Assembly: GCA_030340625.1 (NCBI GenBank)
Contig: JAOPHQ010005691.1
Coordinates: 415,001 to 479,000, forward strand
From: Merluccius polli
Lineage: Eukaryota > Chordata > Actinopteri > Gadiformes > Merlucciidae
Length of the DNA stretch: 64,000 bases
Direction: 5' to 3'
In this document: positions 60,245 through 64,000 of the stretch, piece after piece
How positions within the stretch are numbered: the stretch's first letter is position 1
How the letters are laid out: every line of letters begins with the position of its first letter
The notes under the pieces: generated by a model
Seen by the model: only the letters and a program-made list of their open reading frames with translations
The model's database searches: none
What the model was told of the DNA's origin: nothing
Program-made: the position numbers and the translations under genes

Positions 60245-60408
60245 CCTAGACTTAGGTGCTACTTTTAGGCCTAAAATACTTTGTGAATTGCTCTTAGTGA
60301 AAAAAATTAGGAGTCCTAAATTTAAGACTGACACGCCCATTATTTTTTCTCCTAAATTCTCCAGTTAGGAGCTACTTTTAGCCCTAAGATCCTTTGTGAA
60401 TATGGCCC

Positions 60409-60547
60409 CTGGTCCCAAAACAAACTGCTGATGAAAACATCGCTGAGCGTCATGGAGAAGAAAATACTGAATGTCTCATAAAGAAGAAGAGGACTTACCA
60501 AGACAGTTATACTGAGATTGGCTTCATATCGTTCATCAGAACCTGAT
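60409..60547 (+). pseudogene. Short hAT-type (ZBED-like) coding fragment
   Basis: In the plus frame: ADENIAERHGEENTECLIKK, then KRTYQDSYTEIGFISFIRT, stop. The K-K-R-x-Y-x-x-x-Y-x-x-x-GF pattern is typical of the N-terminal segment of ZBED/hAT-derived proteins. It lies directly outside the Harbinger terminus and ends where gypsy sequence begins. Confidence 0.45.
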
Positions 60548-60559
60548 TCGGCCCGGGGC

Positions 60560-63500
60560 TTTGATAGAGGCGGGAGGTGTGGATATTAGGTGTGTGCATG
60601 GGGATATTCACACATACCCTGTAGTACTGGTGGAAATTCAGTTTAAGGGGAAAAAGCATAGTGTAAAGGCAGCGGTTAGCTCCCGCCTGACAGCATCCCC
60701 TGATTCTAGGTACTGATTGGCCAGGGTTTGATAGGTTAGTGGGACAGTGTGCGGGGGTGCGTTCACGGCCGACAGGGACAGGGGATACGTGCGCTGTGCT
60801 CAGCGGTGACGCGAGGTCGTCCGACACTGCAGACGGGGAGGGGGAGCCGGCGGGGCCTTCACAGGAGGCTCCGCGGGTTCCCGTGTTCGACTCCATGGAG
60901 GATTTTCCACTCGAGCAGTCTCGTGACGATACTCTACGCTTTGCCTTTGACCAAGTGATACGAATTGATGGTCACATGGTGCGCCCTGACGCAGCGTTAA
61001 CGTATCCACATTTTTCATTGCGTAGGGACAGACTATACAGAGTGAGTCGTGACAGAGGAAATAACGACACAGTTGGTGGTACCGAAGAGCCGCCGGGAAA
61101 TAGTTTTCCAGGCGGCTCATTATAACCCAATGGCTGGACATATGGGGTGTGAGAAGACACTGAACCGGGTAATTTGGGCATTTGGGCGGACGTGCGCCGC
61201 TGGTGCGCGTCTTGTCCCGAATGCCAATTGGTTAACCAGCCGGCCATCCCGAGAGCGCCGCTGCGGCCATTACCTCTAATGGAGGTGCCGTTCGAGCGCA
61301 TCGGGATGGACCTCATCGGGCCATTTTACCGGAGCGCATGCGGATATCGCTTTGTGTTAGTTCTCGTGGATTACGCAACGCGATATCCGGAGGCAGTGCC
61401 GCTGCGCACCATCTCTGCAAAGAGTGTGGCGCAGGCACTGTTTCAAGTTATCTCCCGAGTCGGGATCCCGAAAGAGATCCTGACTGATCAAGGCACACAA
61501 TTTATGTCACGGACACTGGGAGAACTATATGGATTATTGGGCATCAAGTCAATTCGAACCAGTGTATACCACCCCCAAACGGACGGCCTCGTGGAGCGCC
61601 TGAATAAGACTTTGAAGTCCATGATCTGTAAGTTTGTGCACGAGGATAGTCGTAATTGGGATAGGTGGATAGACCCTCTGTTGTTTGCAGTGCGCGAGGT
61701 ACCCCAGGCCTCCACGGGATTTTCTCCCTTTGAACTACTGTTTGGCAGGACACCACGTGGGGTTTTGGACCTGGTTAAGGAAAGCTGGGAGGAGGGTCCG
61801 AGCCCGAGTAAGAACGAGGTGCAATACGTCCTGGACCTGAGAGCAAAACTCCACACACTAGGACAGTTATCACGTGAGAATTTACTACAGGCCCAGGAAC
61901 GGCAGCAGCGGCTGTACAATAGAGGAGCTAGGCTAAGACAATTTTCACAGGGAGATAAAGTGCTTGTATTGCTCCCTTCGGCTACCTCCAAATTACTCGC
62001 CAAGTGGCAAGGACCCTTTGTGGTCACACGGCGAGTGGGTGACGTTGACTATGAGATTGTGCGTTCGGACAGGGGAGGGGCGACACAAATTTATCACCTC
62101 AACCTCCTTAAAGCGTGGAGAGAGGCGGAGCCTGTTTCTCTGGTGACGCCAATTGCAGAAAGAGATGAGTTGGGGCCGGAGGTACCAAAATCGACCAATC
62201 CTGCCTCGCTCCTTTGTGGGGACCAGCTCTCACCGTCCCAGAGAGCAGACATAGACAGGTTGCAGCAACGTTATGCGGATGTATTCTCCCCCCGGCCGGG
62301 ACGCACAAGCCTTATTCAACACCGAGTTGAGACTCACCCGGGTGTGACGGTGCGTTCACGGCCCTATCGGTTACCTGAGCACAAGAGAAAAGTGGTTCAG
62401 GCAGAATTGAAAGCTATGGTGGAGATGGGCGTAATAGAAGAGTCCAACAGTGCCTGGTGTAGCCCCATCGTTCTTGTGGGCAAGAAGGATGGGTCTATCC
62501 GGTTCTGTGTGGACTATCGCAAGGTGAATGAGGTTTCACGGTTTGATGCCTATCCTATGCCCCGGGTGGACGAACTCCTGGATCGCCTGGGCACGGCTCG
62601 TTTTTTTACGACGCTGGATTTAACCAAAGGCTACTGGCAGATTCCCTTATCTCCAGAGTCTAAGGAGAAAACGGCCTTCTCCACTCCGTACGGTTTGTAC
62701 CAATTTGTCACACTTCCGTTTGGATTGTTCGGGGCCCCAGCCACATTTCAACGCCTCATGGACAGAGTGCTGCGTCCACATGCTGCATATGCTGCTGCCT
62801 ATCTGGATGATGTAATCATCCATAGTGGCACCTGGGCGGAGCATGTGCAGCAGGTGGCTGCGGTGCTCGAGTCACTGAGGCAGGCGGGGCTCACGGCCAA
62901 TCCAAAGAAGTGTGCAGTTGGACGGAGGGAGGTACGGTATCTGGGGTACCACTTGGGCGGCGGGCAGGTGCGTCCGCAGGTAGATAAGACAGCAGCGATT
63001 GCAGCCTGCCCAAGGCCCAAGACAAAAAAAGAGGTGCGGCGGTTTCTGGGGCTGGCCGGCTATTACCGGCGGTTTATTCCAGACTTCGCGGAGCTGACCA
63101 GCCCCTTGACCGACCTCACCCGAAAGGGTGCCTCAGATCCGGTCCAGTGGACGGAGCAGTGCCAGGAGTCGCTTGAGAGGGTAAAGCAGGCCCTCTGTGG
63201 GGAGCCCCTCCTCCACACACCTAACTTCTCTCTCCCTTTTGTCGTGCAGGCGGATGCATCGGGCAGGGGGCTGGGGGCCGTCCTGTCCCAGCAGGTACGG
63301 GGCGTCGACCGCCCGGTGTTGTACATCAGCCGGAAGCTGTCCGAACGGGAGGCCAGGTACAGCACCGTGGAGAGGAAGTGCCTGGCCATCCGGTGGGCGG
63401 TCGATGCATTACCTGCTGGGGCGCCCATTCACCCTCTGCTCGGACCACGCTCCCCTCCAGTGGCTCCACCGCATGAAAGACGTTAACAACCGGATCACCC

Positions 63501-63727
63501 GGTGGTATCTGGCACTGCAGCCATTTAACTTCCGGGTGATCCATAGGCCGGGGGCGCAGATGGCTGTGGCCGACTTCCTGTCCCGTTCCCATGGGGATGG
63601 GGGGGGGAGTGGGTTAGGCCGGATGGGTCCCCGGCCTAAATCAGGCGGTGGAGGTATGTGGGGGGGCGTGGTGCATCAGCCGCAAGGGGGAGCTGTGGAG
63701 AGGGCTCGGGAGAGCCGCGCCAGGTGA
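60560..63727 (+). pseudogene. Gmr1-type Pol (PR tail-INT-RT-RH), frame-broken
   Basis: Protease tail: VLVEIQFKGKKHSVKAAVSS and PLILGTDWPGF (60625-60735). Integrase zinc finger across two frames: VPKSRREIVFQAAHYNPMAG (61076-61135) and WCASCPECQLVN (61200-61235), with a deletion near 61170. Core: RIGMDLIGPFYRSACGYRFV, LTDQGTQFMSRTLGELYGLL and YHPQTDGLVERLNKTLKSMI (D,D,E). RT: CSPIVLVGKKDGSIRFCVDY, TLDLTKGYWQIPL and AAYLDDVIIHS (YLDD 62800-62811). RNase H: QADASGRGLGAVLSQQ, ERKCLAIRWAVDAL. A one-base shift near 63405 moves to YLLGRPFTLCSDHAPLQWL. Confidence 0.88.
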
Positions 63728-63998
63728 GAGTGATTGGCACACCTGGGTTCCATTGTGCTAATCACTCTCTCCCTTTATAAACACAGTAGCGTGCTGGACC
63801 CGGGGGACCCGGACACGAGCACACGGGTCGGCGACGGAGCCAGAGCTGGGCCCGCGGCGACGCCGGAGTGCGCAATCATTGTATATTGGAAAAGACGCCG
63901 GTGTGCGTGATGATTGTATATGGAAAATAAAACATATTCAACTGAGACTGGCTGTGAGATTCCCTATTGGCGAACCCCGTGGCATCTACTACGCCACA
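63657..63998 (+). repeat. 3' LTR of the Gmr1-type element
   Basis: Starts tgtgggggggcgtgg after the purine-rich ggcggtggaggta and ends ctacgccaca, giving TGTGG...CCACA ends. Contains a TATA box (ctttataaac, 63773-63782) and AATAAA (63927). 342 bp. The two last bases of the window (ct) may be the start of the flank. Confidence 0.7.
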
Positions 63999-64000
63999 CT

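Larger units (their letters stand above)
54500..60408. mobile_element. PIF/Harbinger transposon with nested insertions
   Basis: Carries the two genes typical of the superfamily, facing each other: a Myb/SANT-like gene on the plus strand (exons between 54504 and 57245) and a DDE transposase on the minus strand (58387 to about 57290). The right terminus cctttgtgaatatggccc (60391-60408) is followed by ctg. The left terminus was not found. A hAT MITE, a Tc1/mariner element and another Harbinger-like element have inserted into it, so its own length is about 2.4 kb. Confidence 0.75.
60548..63998 (+). mobile_element. Gmr1-type Ty3/gypsy retrotransposon, 5' truncated
   Basis: The order is protease tail, integrase, reverse transcriptase, RNase H, 3' LTR. 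Integrase before RT is the copia-like order, but the sequences are gypsy-like; this arrangement defines the Gmr1 group first described in Atlantic cod. The 5' LTR, gag and protease active site are missing. Several frameshifts are present. Confidence 0.85.

Overview
This window is teleost-fish nuclear DNA. It holds one recognisable host gene with spliced exons, and almost everything else is transposable elements of fish-typical superfamilies: a Ty3/gypsy chromovirus, a Gmr1-type gypsy, BEL/Pao, L1/Tx1-like, L2/CR1/Rex-group and RTE LINEs, hAT and PIF/Harbinger elements, Tc1/mariner and a P-like element, plus AC/AT/CT microsatellites. Nothing suggests a prokaryote: no operons, no CRISPR array and no ribosome-binding sites.

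Host gene. A complete acads gene (mitochondrial short-chain acyl-CoA dehydrogenase) lies on the minus strand between 48591 (start codon) and 13651 (stop codon). I assembled ten exons with compatible phases: 48561-48591, 29584-29744, 28870-29019, 18525-18636, 18109-18260, 15355-15525, 14756-14893, 14239-14334, 13960-14016 and 13651-13803. They join to 1221 bases and encode 406 residues. The first exon (31 coding bases) is an inference from phase and transit-peptide character; the other nine are strongly supported by family similarity.

Layout. 1-2576: two hAT MITEs, one inside the other, plus unassigned DNA. 2577-7153: 5'-truncated chromovirus with gag, a textbook -1 frameshift signal, pol with a chromodomain, and one LTR. 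7154-9378: L1-like LINE fragment with an internal duplication across the RT catalytic motif, meeting head-on a minus-strand L2/CR1-type LINE (9379-11933). 11934-12595: deleted Harbinger derivative. 13651-29744: acads exons 10 to 2, whose introns contain DNA transposons, a Rex/CR1-type LINE (19984-23165), an RTE LINE (minus, 23445-25345), an RT-less BEL/Pao remnant and a hAT transposase fragment. 29745-48560: acads intron 1, dominated by a multi-level nest (Harbinger-like MITE containing a LINE, which contains an L2 LINE with a hAT element in its tail, and a full BEL/Pao element with 5-bp target duplications). 48592-53480: upstream of acads, a cluster of inverted-repeat, P-like and hAT elements. 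54500-60408: an autonomous-type Harbinger element (Myb-like gene plus transposase) that is itself interrupted by a hAT MITE, an intact DD36E Tc1/mariner element and another Harbinger-like element. 60548-63998: a Gmr1-type gypsy element with integrase placed before reverse transcriptase.

The genes do not form a pathway. ACADS carries out the first dehydrogenation of short-chain fatty-acid beta-oxidation; the remaining coding regions are selfish-element machinery in various stages of decay. The best preserved are the chromovirus gag-pol with its frameshift signal, the Tc1/mariner transposase and the L2 ORF2.
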